From DASWJZ01 sp963761005 (lineage in GTDB: Bacteria > Pseudomonadota > Alphaproteobacteria > Rhizobiales > Afifellaceae): a DNA stretch of 64,000 bases. A model generated the notes under the pieces. The model made no database searches. It was given only the letters and a program-made list of their open reading frames with translations, and was not told where the DNA came from. A program made the translations under genes and the position numbers. The stretch covers positions 620,001 through 684,000 of the forward strand of contig CAVXFK010000027.1 of assembly GCA_963761005.1 (NCBI GenBank). The letters run 5' to 3'. Positions 46,901-57,062 of the stretch are shown in pieces. Within the stretch, counting starts at the first letter, position 1; every line of letters starts with the position of its first letter.

Positions 46901-46994
46901 GCCGGAGGAGAAAGCCACGCTTGAGCGACTGGGCACGTTGCTGGAAGAGCAAGGCCAGCTGCTTCGCCGCGTGGATGAAGGATCGAGGCAATGA
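43955..46994 (+). CDS. Secreted subtilisin-family (S8) serine protease, frameshifted
   Basis: About 1013 residues when repaired. A membrane/signal segment lies at about residues 40-61 (LAVAAFAVLSLGAVPAFAQE), after a long N-region. The S8 domain has the triad Asp297 (VIDDGFE), His363 (FNPHGTAAAG) and Ser554 (FQGTSFAAPVVAG). After the protease domain comes a beta-rich segment (VDVYLRDNRLDWGNTEQPSN onwards) and a C-terminal domain that continues in the next frame, from near 46476-46503, to 46994. A one-base insertion explains it. GAGAGGTGG stands before the ATG. It is probably exported and could process or degrade extracellular protein. Confidence 0.85.
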
Positions 46995-47131
46995 AGCGTG
47001 TCGTCCGCGCTTCGCCGGTCCGTCCTCGCCGCCGCCTCGAAGCCGGGGCAATTTCCGGCGGACGGCTTCATTCCGTCTCGCCGCACCGATCGGGTGCTCG
47101 AAAGCGTGCGTTCACACCATGGGAGGTCCAT

Positions 47132-47728
47132 ATGAGCTTCTTCAACATACGCGCAGCAGTGTCGGTGGCTGTCGTGGCGCTTGGTGCAGCCTTTGCCATT
47201 CCCGGCTTGGCGGCGGCACAGCAATGCAGCGTCGACCCTCCGGCGATCGGCAATTTCCATGGCGTAGGCGTCATGCCGCCGCTGGAAGAGCAGGCCGCTG
47301 CATTAGATGTGATCAACACTTTCGCTTGGACCTTGGATCTTCAGGACGTCAACAATTTCGATGAGCTGTTCGCGTCCGATGCCGTTTACGAGGCCTGCAC
47401 CGGAGGCGGCGTCCAAATTACGCGGACGAGCGACCTGACCGCACTGAAGGCGTATTTCAACACGCAGCCCTTTGCCTATCTCAGGCAGCTGTCCTTCAAG
47501 ACCAACCACTTCATCACCAACGCCATCTTCAGGAAGCCGGAAAAGGATGGCGAGACTAAAGTGTGGGCGGCGATGCTCGTGACGCTTCAGCGTCCGGACG
47601 TCGAGACCCCAGTTCTGGACTATACGGCGATGCTTGTAATGACCCTGAAATCGTACGACGGAGTGTTGAAGTTCTCGGACGTCCAGATGCACACCGGCAC
47701 GCCAGTGGTCGTCTTCAGAGCGCGCTGA
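47132..47728 (+). CDS. Secreted SnoaL-like (NTF2-fold) protein
   Basis: 198 residues with a signal peptide (cleavage after GLAAAQQ, near residue 30). The mature part has the NTF2-like pattern: a helix with DVINTFAWTLDLQDVNNFDE, then LFASDAVYEACTGGG and later YLRQLSFKTNHFITNAIFR and a beta sheet. SnoaL-type proteins bind or isomerise small hydrophobic compounds. GGGAGG lies four bases before the ATG. It follows the protease gene by 137 bases in the same direction and probably shares its control. Confidence 0.75.
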   Translation: MSFFNIRAAVSVAVVALGAAFAIPGLAAAQQCSVDPPAIGNFHGVGVMPPLEEQAAALDVINTFAWTLDLQDVNNFDELFASDAVYEACTGGGVQITRTSDLTALKAYFNTQPFAYLRQLSFKTNHFITNAIFRKPEKDGETKVWAAMLVTLQRPDVETPVLDYTAMLVMTLKSYDGVLKFSDVQMHTGTPVVVFRAR

Positions 47729-47732
47729 CCCA

Positions 47733-47751
47733 TCGCCGCTCAGAGCGGCGA
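47733..47751. terminator. Hairpin between SnoaL-like and di-heme protein genes
   Basis: TCGCCGCT and AGCGGCGA form an 8-bp stem around CAG, four bases after the stop. No T-run follows, so it may only attenuate transcription or protect the transcript end. Confidence 0.45.
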
Positions 47752-47794
47752 AGGCAACCAGGGCCATCGCATCCATCCGAGGGAACCCCGCGGC

Positions 47795-49588
47795 ATGGCG
47801 AATTGGCACCTCGGCCAAGTCACAGCGCTTGCCGCGCTCTTGCTCACGAGCGCGGCGGGCGCGTCTGGCGACCGCCCGCCGGCAACCGCCGAGGATGATT
47901 TCACAGCGACGTTACGGCTTTGGAACGGAGATATATTCTGGGGGCCCGCCTCGGCGAGTGGCAATACGATCACCCGCTTCGGAGATGAGGCGCGGGCCGT
48001 CTTCGGTCCTATTCCATACGGAGACTGCGCCGCGCCGGGATCACGGGCGATGCCGGTGGAGGTCGACGGAAATATCGTCGATCTGCGTCCCAATCCGAAC
48101 AAGCCGGGCCATCCGCTCGAGTTCGAGCATAGGGATGCTGCTCGAGCGGTCGTCAAGTGGACTGATGCCATACCCAAATGTGACAAGCCGTCCCTAGCCG
48201 GTCCCCTCACGTTTTGCGGGCTGAACTCCCGACTAAACCGGGTGGTCAAGGGAAACGTCGCATGGCTGTTCCTGTGCCGCAAGTCGAACACCAGCCTGGA
48301 GGTCGGCCCCGATCCCTACTGGCTGCGGTCGAATCCCAAGTTTGCCCTTTTCGGCGCCATCGGATTTAACAGCACGACGGGCGAGATCGTTTTCTTCGAC
48401 GGACGCAAGGACAGACATGAATTTGACTGGTCCGAACCGTTCGTCCCGCCAGGCGGGACCGCATATTCCGACAGCGCAGGGCGGGCGGCTGCGGAAGACC
48501 TTTACGACCCTACCTTCGAGGTCGCCTGTTTCGCCTGCCACGACAACAAGAATGCCTACGTCGTCGATCCGCATGCGTCCCAGGCGCGTATCGGCTATTT
48601 CGCTGGTGATGACGGCCCGCGGGCGAGAGCCTTCAGCCTCGGCGACTATCTGCCCGTCCTGCCCCGCACCGAGGACACGCCCTTCCGCGTCATCGGCTCC
48701 GGCTATACGGCACGCTACGGCGTCGATATTAGCCGCGCCAAAACGGTTCGCGACCCATCGGGCCACTGCACGACCTGCCACACATTGACGACGCAGGTGA
48801 CGGGGCGGCGCTTCGCCGCCGACGCGTCCGGCCATGAGCCATGGATTTCGAATCCGTCGTGGGCGCAGACGCTCGGCTTGCGCAAAGAGAAAATGCTCCG
48901 TGCCCTCATTGCCGCTCACAGAACGGGCTGGGCGCTGCGCTCAGGCGCGGGAAAGATCCATCCCTGGATGGCGCCAGGCGCCGGAAACGACATCTCCGCG
49001 CAGGCGCCTGAGCTCAGCGAGGCGGACTGGCGGAAGCTGAGCGATTGCCTTTGGGATGCCGGCGGGGACGAATGCGGCTACCGCCCGCTCTACACGCCCT
49101 GTCTCTCGCCCGGTTCCGGGCCGCAGGGCGACGGCTTTGAAGCGACGGACTTTTCCGCCGCTGTGCTTCCGCCGCCTGATGGCGATGCAGGAGCGGATCG
49201 CATGCTGCGGCTGAGCTGGCGGTATCTCAACGGCTACGGCAACGTCCCCCAACGCGACGACGTGAGGTTCAACGTAGCTGTCCGGCAAACGCCAATTCCG
49301 CCGGGAGGCAGGACGCCGAACGCGACCGACTACCCGCGCATGGACGAAGCAGCGGGCGAGACGTCAGGCTCGGCTCTACTCATCGCTAATGCTTCATATC
49401 TCGGGCACACGAAATTCACCGATCCCTGGCCCTCGACCGAATTACGCGACTACCAGATCGATCTGCCGGCCAGTTGCGGCCAGAGGTACCTCGTCCGGAT
49501 TTTGCCCAAGCGATTCTGCTTCGATCAGGGCGGCGTCGCCTACGGAACCGCGGAGCACCTGCTCTACTCCGACATTTCCTGCGACTGA
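47795..49588 (+). CDS. Secreted protein with two CxxCH heme-binding motifs
   Basis: A 597-residue protein with a signal peptide (about 23 residues, ending SAAGASGD). Two c-type heme motifs are present: CFACH (Cys245 to His249) and CTTCH (Cys325 to His329). The sequence between and after them has no recognised enzyme fold, though the spacing resembles cytochrome c-like domains set in larger proteins. It follows the SnoaL-like gene and lies before the cyclase gene, all on the same strand. It could be a periplasmic or secreted redox protein. Nothing identifies the electron partner. Confidence 0.75.
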   Translation: MANWHLGQVTALAALLLTSAAGASGDRPPATAEDDFTATLRLWNGDIFWGPASASGNTITRFGDEARAVFGPIPYGDCAAPGSRAMPVEVDGNIVDLRPNPNKPGHPLEFEHRDAARAVVKWTDAIPKCDKPSLAGPLTFCGLNSRLNRVVKGNVAWLFLCRKSNTSLEVGPDPYWLRSNPKFALFGAIGFNSTTGEIVFFDGRKDRHEFDWSEPFVPPGGTAYSDSAGRAAAEDLYDPTFEVACFACHDNKNAYVVDPHASQARIGYFAGDDGPRARAFSLGDYLPVLPRTEDTPFRVIGSGYTARYGVDISRAKTVRDPSGHCTTCHTLTTQVTGRRFAADASGHEPWISNPSWAQTLGLRKEKMLRALIAAHRTGWALRSGAGKIHPWMAPGAGNDISAQAPELSEADWRKLSDCLWDAGGDECGYRPLYTPCLSPGSGPQGDGFEATDFSAAVLPPPDGDAGADRMLRLSWRYLNGYGNVPQRDDVRFNVAVRQTPIPPGGRTPNATDYPRMDEAAGETSGSALLIANASYLGHTKFTDPWPSTELRDYQIDLPASCGQRYLVRILPKRFCFDQGGVAYGTAEHLLYSDISCD

Positions 49589-49732
49589 GCGTTCGCGCCG
49601 CTCCCGGCGTTACACGCCGGCAGCGGTCACCGACGGCCAGCCGACAGGGCCGGGACCCGATCGGGCCGCTGTTGGCGACCGCGAGCCAGCCCGGCTTGCC
49701 GCATTTTGGTTAGGATGAGAGTATAACGCACA

Positions 49733-52700
49733 GTGCCGCAATCGGCGGTATTAAAGCGGCAACGTAGTATGGGCCTTCCGACGGACAACATTGGCCCGTG
49801 GCTGACTGCACTCGGGCTTCAGCAATACGCCAAAGCCTTCCGAAAGCGAGATATCGATCTCCGGAGGGTCAGATTTCTATCCGACCTCGATCTCCAGGAG
49901 ATGGGCATCCCCCTCGGTCCGCGACTGGAGATCCTCAACGCGATCGCATCACTCGCGCCGGCGAACGCTGCCATTGCCGTGCAGACAGGGGTTCCGACGG
50001 CCGAGCGCCGCCATCTTTCGATACTGTTTTGCGACATGGTCGCATCGACGGAATACGCAGACCAGCTTGACCCGGAGGATTTTCGTCGGCTGGTGCAGAC
50101 CTTCCTGCAGACCTGCAGTGAGGTCATCCGGCGTCACCATGGCCTCGTGGCGAGCTACATCGGGGACGCCGTATCGGCGTATTTTGGCTATCCGGTCGCG
50201 GACGAGGATGATGCGGAGCGCGCGCTGCTTGCGGGCCTGGAGATTCTCCAGACAGTCGCGACGGTAGCGGAGGAGCATCCGCTGCGCGTCCGCTTGGGCG
50301 TCGCCAGCGGCCAGGTTGTAGTCGGCAATGTCCTCGGCGCACCCGCAGGCGTATCGACCGTCGCCTTCGGTCACGTTGCCCATTTGGCCGCGAGGCTCCA
50401 GACGCTTGCAGAGCCGAACATGATCCTTGCGGACGCCGCGACGTACCAGGCCGCGAGCGGGGCGATCGAGTTCACGAACCATGGCCGACATCAGCTGAAG
50501 GGCTTCGCGGAGCCGATCCAGGTGTGGCAGGTGGGCAAGGCGCGGCCGTTGCCCAGCCGCTTCGCAAGGCGTACGCGGCTGACGAAGGTGTACGGCCGCG
50601 ACGCGGAGATCAGCCGGCTGATCACGAGCTGGAAGGAGGTCTCGTCGGCGCGCCGCGGTCAGGCCGTCGAGGTCTCTGGCGAGGCCGGTATCGGCAAGTC
50701 GCGGCTGCTTGACGAGCTGCGGCAAAGGCTCCCGGATGCGGCCCAGCTGATGGTGCAGTGCTCCTCGGCATTCGAGAACAGTACGCTGCATCCGTTCCTG
50801 TCCGAGTTGAAGCATTGGGCCGGTATCAAGGACGCCGACGCGGCTGAGGAGAAACTGCGAAAGCTCACAACGGTGCTGTCGGTCAGCGAGGTCCCTGTTG
50901 CCACGACGCTGCCGCTGTTCGCGAACCTGCTGTCGATTCCGACTTCCGATCCGGAGGCCGCCACTGACTTCAGCTCCGAGCGCCACCGCACCATCACCAA
51001 GAAGGTGTTCACCGACTGGATCAGCCATCTTGCGCGCGCTAAGCCTCTGCTTCTGCTCCTCGAAGACGAACAGTGGGCCGACCTAACCTCTCGCGAGTTG
51101 CTGAATTCGCTGATCGAGAACCTGCCGTCCATTCCGACCCTGATACTGGTGTCAAAGCGAACGGAGCTGGAGAACGAGCCGAACAAGCGGGAGGGCGTGC
51201 TGCATCTGAGGCTGTCGCCGCTTAGTCCTCGGGATGCGACAGAGATCATTTGCGACATGAGCCCAACGGGGCCGCCTCCGGAGGATGTGATCGCTTTCGT
51301 ATTGGATCGAGCCGAAGGAGTGCCGCTTTTCGTCGAAGAGTTTGCGAGAAATGCCTTCGAGTTCGGCCTGCCCAGCGATGGCTCGGCGCCCGCCGGCCGG
51401 TCCGCCGAAGGAGGCATTCCAAATTCGCTACAATCGTCATTGCTGGCGCGCCTCGACCGGCTTGGGTCCGCCAAGGAGATAGCACAGATCGCCGCCACCA
51501 TCGGCAGGGAGTTCGATGTTGAGCTTCTGAGCAAGGTAAGTAGCCTGTCGGAGGTCGCCGTGCTGGACGAGCTCGCGAACCTCGTGCGCTCAGGGTTGAT
51601 TGTCCCAAAGGAAGGCGCCGCGGGGTCGGATTACTGTTTCAAGCACGCTCTGTTACAGCAGGCGGCCCAAGGGACAATTCTTCGTGAACGACGCCAGCGG
51701 CTGCACGCACGCATTAGCGAGGCAATGGAAGCGCGAGATCCGAACGCGTCGTCGACATATCCGGAAGTCATCGCGCAACACTTCGCCGATGCGGGTTTAT
51801 TCGAAAGAGCCGCAGACTACTGGCTCTTGGCGGGGCTGAAGGCCGGAAAGACCTGGGCCAAGGTGGATGCTGCCGAAATGTTCGGAAAGGGGATCGAGGC
51901 GGCCAAGATGCTGCCTGACACTCCCGAGCGAAACAATCGCATTCTTCGGCTCGAGCTGGAGCGAGGCGACGTGCTCTACGCCGCGTTCGGATATATGACG
52001 AGAGAAGGTAGCGCCGCTTATCACCGGGCCATCCGGCTAAGCGAAGAGCTCGGGGATCCGGAGGCGCCCGTCCGCGCGCTGGACGGGCTGTTTGGCACCC
52101 ACTTCAATTCGGGCCAGTTCTCGGATGCCATCAACGTAAGCGACCGGCTGATTGAGCTCGGCGAAGACCGAAACGACGTCAAAGCCCTCGTTCTCGGGCT
52201 TCAGTTCAAGGGGATAAGTCTCTTCTCCCGCGGCCAGCTGACGTCCGCTCGATTGTATCTTGAGCGCGCCCTCGAACACAAAGCACAGGCGAATGAGGTT
52301 GGGAGCGATTTTCCGAGCATGGCTATGATTTATCTCGCATGGACTATGCATATTCTCGGAAATCACGAAGAGGCGCTCAATCTGTTTCGGGAAGCGGAGA
52401 CCATTGTCCGCCAGCAGACCCCGTACCGGTTGGCCGCTTGGCTAGGCGATGGATGTATCCTGTTCGCGTTTCGTGAAGAAAGCGACGTTATCTTGCGGCT
52501 GGCCGATGAGCTGTTGCCGCTGGCGCAGGAAAACGGTTTCAACCTCTGGGCAAAGATGGCTCATTTCTTCCGCGGCTGGGCGACGGCCGATATCGACGGA
52601 TCGCTGGGCGGGACAGACTTGATGCATGAGACTGTGCGGGACCTCGAAGACCAGGAAGTCGACAAGTCCTGCTTCCTTGGACTGTTGGGCAAGGCTTTGT

Positions 52701-52964
52701 TGCGAACTGGTCAACTCGACAAAGCCTTAGAGGCCGTACAGACAAGGTCTCGACCAGTCCAACAAGATTGGCGAACACTACTACACGGCAGAGCTGCTTC
52801 GGCTGCGCGGCGAGGCCGAGGCGAGGTGCGGCAATGATCCAAAGGTCGCCGAGGCTTCCTTCCGCGAAGCGATCGCATTTGCACAGGGACAGGCCGCACG
52901 AAGCTGGGAGCTGAATGCAACGGAGAGCCTGTCGAGATATCTGATGGCGGCGTTGTCACATTAA
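49733..52964 (+). CDS. SAM domain-class III nucleotide cyclase-ATPase-TPR protein, frameshifted and cut by IS
   Basis: About 1075 residues when repaired. Order: a SAM domain (about residues 15-75, IGPWLTALGLQQYAKAFRKR), a class III cyclase domain (about 95-270; metal Asp in ILFCDMVAST and GDAVSAYFGYP), an AAA/STAND-type ATPase with P-loop SGEAGIGKSRLLDEL near 318, and a long TPR region to the end. Such proteins make cAMP in response to unknown partners. One extra C at 52739 shifts the frame; the rest (GLDQSNKIGEHYYTAELLRL) follows in the next. The stop codon comes from the inverted repeat of the IS6 element, so the extreme C-terminus is lost. The start is a GTG; an ATG stands at 49769. Confidence 0.85.
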
Positions 52965-53756
52965 CTCCGGTGGCTCTCGATTGCCTTGCCCGGTAGCGCG
53001 GCCGGATGAAACCGATTTCGTATAAGCGCCACCGCTTCCCACCAGAAATCATCCGCTATGCGATCTGGCTCTACGCCCGGTTCACACTCTCGTTTCGCGA
53101 TGTCGAGGAACTGCTCGCCGAACGGGGTGTTGATGCGTCCTACGAGACCGTTCGGCGGTGGTTCCTCAGGTTCTGACCTTCGATCGCCGCAAATATTCGC
53201 CGCTCACGGCCACGGCCGAGTGATCGTTGGCACCTCGACGAAATTGTGATCTCGATGCGCGGCGATCGTTATTGGCTGTGGCGGGCGGTCGACAATGAGG
53301 GTGAGGTGCTCGACTTCCTGGTCCAGCGTCGACGAAACGCCAAAGTCGCCAGGAAACTGATGGTGAAACTGCTGAAGAAGTATGGCTTCGCGCCGGCCCG
53401 GGTGGTGACGGATCGACTGCGATCTTATCCGGCAGCGTTCCGCGCGATCGGGCTCACCGCCGAGCATGATCGCGGCTTGCGCGCAAATAATCCGGCGGAG
53501 AATTCCCATCTGCCAGTACGCCGGCGGGAACGAAAAACAGCAGCGGTTCAAATCACCGGGCTCGGCCCAGCGCTTTCTTGCCGTCCACGCCGCAATATAC
53601 AACGCCTTCACCCACCAACGTCACCTGCTACGTCGCTCCCACTTCAAGGTGCTTCGCGCGGGTTCATTCGGCACCTGGACGGAGGTCTCTGCAGCCGCAT
53701 AGGCGCGCCCGCCGCCGTGGCCTGCCGCGACCCGATGGAGTTAATGTGACAACGCC
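52949..53756. mobile_element. IS6-family-like insertion sequence
   Basis: An 808-base element with perfect 20-bp terminal inverted repeats (GGCGTTGTCACATTAACTCC at the left, its complement at 53737-53756). It holds one damaged transposase gene. No target duplication is visible around it. It sits at the 3' end of the cyclase gene and supplies its stop codon. Confidence 0.85.
53006..53702 (+). pseudogene. IS6-family transposase, decayed
   Basis: The frame starts MKPISYKRHRFPPEIIRYAI, with the HTH in SFRDVEELLAERGVDASYET. A TGA at 53174 replaces a Gly codon (RRWFLRF, stop). The DDE core follows in the same frame: WHLDEIVISMRGDRYWLWRA and RRRNAKVARKLMVKLLKKYG, VVTDRLRSYPAAF and GLRANNPAENSH. Near 53535 an extra A shifts the frame, and the end (QQRFKSPGSAQRFLAVHAAI) lies in the next. 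Two lesions make it inactive, so it would move only with help from another copy. Confidence 0.85.
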
Positions 53757-53811
53757 TTCGACGGGTATTGCCCGTCTCCGAGCGCCGCGCCTGTGCGGCG
53801 CTCGTTGCGAA

Positions 53812-54052
53812 TTTTGATACCGCCAAGCTCAAACTCGACGAGCTGATGATTGAAGAACTCAAGGCGCCCTCCGTCTTACGTCGTGCACGATCTACGCCGC
53901 ACTGTCAGAACTCAACTTTCCGCGCTCAGAGTTCCGGAGCCTGTTGCTGAGATGGTCATCGGCCACGTTCGCAAGGGGCTCGCCCGTGTCTACGATCATA
54001 CTGATATCTCGATGAAATGCGCGAAGCGCTCGAGCTATGGGCGTAAAGGGTG
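53812..54052 (+). pseudogene. Tyrosine integrase C-terminal remnant
   Basis: The segment reads NFDTAKLKLDELMIEELK, then after one extra C in the CCC at 53867-53869 the frame gives PPSYVVHDLRRTVRTQLSAL, IGHVRKGLARVYDHT and, after another break, YLDEMREALELWA. His-x-x-Arg and the Tyr are in place, so this is the catalytic end of a phage-type integrase. The bases just before it (53770-53800) match part of the IS3 transposase gene near 59450. A mosaic of broken mobile DNA. Confidence 0.75.
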
Positions 54053-54415
54053 CGGGTAATGGTCCAGTCGTCTTGAGTCCACCGGAGAGCGCCTTTGCTG
54101 GCCGGACCCAACTGCCGCGTCGCGCGCGGGGTGCGGTTGTTCCTGAGGCTTCTGGAAGCGATACGAACAGGAGGAGCCGGCGGCTACAAATTGGGGAGAC
54201 CAGGAACCGCCGGCGGCCACGGCAAACGTGGAGGTCCGCTAGCGGCAGCCAAAGTTTGGCCTCAGTATCAGTACAGACGAGACGCCGCCAGATCGCAAAG
54301 ACGACCTCTGCAATATACCGGGCAGCGGCCGACCGGGCAGTGGCACGCCGCATTTGGTATTTCATGTGAATCCGGATGCCGCATCCAGGTCCGAGCATTG
54401 ACGTAGACGAGGGCC
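54053..54415. other. Spacer with decayed coding sequence
   Basis: About 360 bases between the integrase remnant and the next gene. A frame ending at 54401 (KFGLSISTDETPPDRKDDLC and on) looks like the end of a lost gene, but it begins after a stop and has no recognisable domain. No RNA gene or promoter was identified. Confidence 0.35.
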
Positions 54416-55298
54416 ATGCAGACGTCGGAGCTTAGGCAAGAGCACGACCAAAGGAGCGGAACTTCGGGAGGCGCACGCCGATCGGCCAGGCTCCGTAACA
54501 GCATTGGAGCGACCGCGGTGCTTGGAGCGATCTCGTTTGCCGGTGCGGCAGCGACGGCCCAAGAACTCCTCTGAAATCGAAAGCCGAGTTGATGCTGCAT
54601 TCGCTGTCGTCGCTGCGGAGCCGATTGCACCGCCGTTATCACAAGCTCCTGCGCTGTCGCCGACTATCCAACAAAGCGAAGGGACAGCACCTTGGATTAT
54701 CCAAGGAGCCGTTACCCCGGAGCTGACGCCTGCAAATAGTGCCAAAGATGCGGCGGGCCGTGGAGGGGCGGGCGACGCCGTGGCGGTGGCGCGAACGCCC
54801 AACCCGCGACCCAGGCGAACGGCGACAACGGCGCACCCGTCGGCGGCTGCCGTCTCCGAGAAGCAATTCTTCGGCAGATTTGCAGGATCGTTCGCCGGGT
54901 CTGGGCAAATTCAGCTAAGTGCGAAGCAGAATCCAAACAACGTGCGGTGCAGCCTGACCGGTCGGCCTTCGGCGCAAGGGGTATCGATCTTCGGAGAGTG
55001 CGGGGCGTTGATCTTCTCGCGCCGAATCAGAGCTGATCTCCGGTACGACGCAAGGTCTGGCCGCTACTCTGGCATCTATATCGGTGCTTCGATGGGCGCG
55101 GCGCGGCTCTCGGGCAGGCGGCATGGCGACACCGTCGTTTTGACCATTACGTGGCCCAAGCCGGTCAATGGCGATACCAAAGCAACGATGACGATCCTCA
55201 ACCCCGGCAATGGTAGGCTCCTTATCACGGTAACCGACCTGCTCAAGGCCGGAGGCAAAAAAGCCCAGGTTACTCGGCTCGCCTTCGATCAGACGTGA
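54416..55298 (+). CDS. Secreted protein of a Rhizobiales hypothetical family, frameshifted
   Basis: About 293 residues when repaired. A basic N-region and signal-like segment (IGATAVLGAISFAGAAATAQ) end at a stop; removing one C from the CCC at 54558-54560 joins it to SSEIESRVDAAFAVVAAEPI and the following Pro/Ala-rich linker. The C-terminal domain of about 130 residues (FFGRFAGSFAGSGQIQLSAK, RCSLTGRPSAQGVSIFGECG, DARSGRYSGIYIGASMG) is a beta-rich domain that I have seen in many Rhizobiales hypothetical secreted proteins. Function unknown. Confidence 0.65.
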
Positions 55299-55978
55299 TC
55301 GTCGCCTATCCGCTTTCCTCGGGCCAAATTCTCCATGTCTCTTGCGGCATGGCGGTGCTCAATTCAGGCGCGTTTTGCCTTGCCCAAAGCGGGGCAGGTC
55401 ATGTGGCATTACTTGGTGCCACTCGAGCCGCCAGGCGCTGGAGCCGCCGAGCCACTTCTTGTGATCGCTCGTGTAAGCGAGGTGGCAATATCTTCGGAGA
55501 CAGCCGAGCCGCCTGATCCAGCCGTCGTTCGCGATCTGCTCGGACCAACGCTCGGTGAGGCACGCGTCGCCGCGCTTGTCGGTTCCGGCATTGCACTGCT
55601 CGGTCCATTTTCCTCACGACTTCGCTACCAGCGCTCTGCTCAAAAAATTCAGTACCTGCAACGAAAGGACGGCATGCACGCTGGATCGAGCGGCGGCGAA
55701 CTCCCAAACCCGTCGCCCGGTCGGCGGCTGCAATCCCCTCATATTCCTCCAAGCCGCCGGCCGCCCCACGTTCGCGGTTTCGCCTCCGGCCACTGGATGA
55801 TGCGTCCTGGAGCGAGGTCGACGAACCGTAAGAACTCATAACGCCGCTGAAGACAGGCAAGCGAGCAACACCATCCGGCTTATCGCTCCGTCAGGGTTGC
55901 AGCGCCACATTCCCGTTCGGATTCCGTCGCAGAGAGGGCCGCGAGCCAGCCGCATAGCGCGGCCAGAAAGGACTCCCG
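55299..55978. other. 680-base region without a supported gene
   Basis: Frames of about 150 residues are open on both strands (plus from 55335, minus from 55860), but neither shows domains or a convincing ribosome site. The last 100 bases probably contain the chvI promoter; an AGAAAGGA ribosome site lies just before 55979. Confidence 0.4.
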
Positions 55979-56680
55979 ATGCAGACGATCGCGCTCGTCG
56001 ACGATGACCGCAACATCCTCACCTCCGTCTCCATGACGCTGGAGTCGGAGGGCTATCGCGTCACCACGTATAACGACGGAAGCACCGCGCTAGACGGGCT
56101 TGCCACGAACCCTCCCGACCTCGCTATCCTCGACATCAAGATGCCGCGCATGGACGGGATGGAGCTCTTGCGCAAACTCCGCCAGTCGAGCGATCTGCCG
56201 GTCATCTTCCTCACCTCCAAGGACGAGGAGATCGACGAGCTCTTCGGGCTCAAGATAGGCGCCGACGACTTCATCAAGAAGCCGTTTTCGCAGCGGCTCC
56301 TGGTAGAGCGCGTGCGTGTGATCCTTCGTCGTGCCTTGCCGCGCGACAGCGCCGCGGCACTTCCGCCCGAGCAGAGCCGCATCCTCGAACGCGGGGCGCT
56401 CACGATGGACCAGGAGCGGCATACCTGCACCTGGAACGGAAAGAACGTCACGCTGACGGTGACAGAATTCCTCCTTCTTTTCGCGCTGGCGCAGCGCCCG
56501 GGCGTGGTGAAGAGCCGCAATGCCTTGATGGACGCCGCCTATGACGATCAAGTCTACGTCGATGACCGCACGATCGACAGCCACATCAAGCGGCTCAGGA
56601 AGAAGTTCAAGGCGGTCGACGACGAGTTCAACATGATCGAGACTCTCTACGGAGTAGGCTACCGCTTCCGCGAAGGATAG
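55979..56680 (+). CDS. chvI: ChvI-type response regulator
   Basis: A 233-residue OmpR-family regulator. The receiver starts MQTIALVDDDRNILTSVSMT, has the phospho-Asp in LAILDIKMPRMDGMELLRKL and KKPFSQRLLVERV; the winged helix has LTVTEFLLLFALAQRPGVVK and ends TLYGVGYRFREG. These segments match ChvI of rhizobia and Brucella, which with the kinase ChvG controls envelope, symbiosis and acid responses. No chvG follows; the 3' neighbour is a resolvase remnant. As chvI-chvG is normally a chromosomal pair, this is probably a second copy carried by the island. Confidence 0.88.
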   Translation: MQTIALVDDDRNILTSVSMTLESEGYRVTTYNDGSTALDGLATNPPDLAILDIKMPRMDGMELLRKLRQSSDLPVIFLTSKDEEIDELFGLKIGADDFIKKPFSQRLLVERVRVILRRALPRDSAAALPPEQSRILERGALTMDQERHTCTWNGKNVTLTVTEFLLLFALAQRPGVVKSRNALMDAAYDDQVYVDDRTIDSHIKRLRKKFKAVDDEFNMIETLYGVGYRFREG

Positions 56681-56710
56681 ACCAGCGTTAGCGGGTTCCC
56701 GGTTGCCCAG

Positions 56711-56808
56711 CCGTGCGCCGCAGCCTCCTTCACGGTGCGCGGATTACCGAGCCGGGCTCCTTGAGCTTGGCGCCGTGCGAGAGCGGACCGCGTCCCTTTG
56801 CTGCTAAA
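56711..56808 (-). pseudogene. Serine resolvase remnant
   Basis: On the minus strand SSKGTRSALARRQAQGARLG and NPRTVKEAAAHG match the linker after the catalytic domain of resolvase-type recombinases. Nothing of the catalytic part is left. The bases from here to 57062 contain no other recognisable feature. Confidence 0.6.
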
Positions 56809-57062
56809 ATTCATCCCGAGGCGGTACTCAGTACCCTCGAGGAGGGTCGACAGAGGGAAAGTGGAACAGCAAAGAATGAGGGGTCTCAATGCCAAATCAA
56901 ATTTGTGCTTTAAGAGGCGGCGGATCGCGGCGGTAGTTCCCTCTCCCAATGTCGGGAGGTGATCAGTAACGGCATGTGTCAAATTGCACCCCGTCGATGG
57001 GCCATGACCGCCATTGCCCTTAACGCGGCTCGCATGGTCCGGATGTCCTGTGCCGCTTCTTG

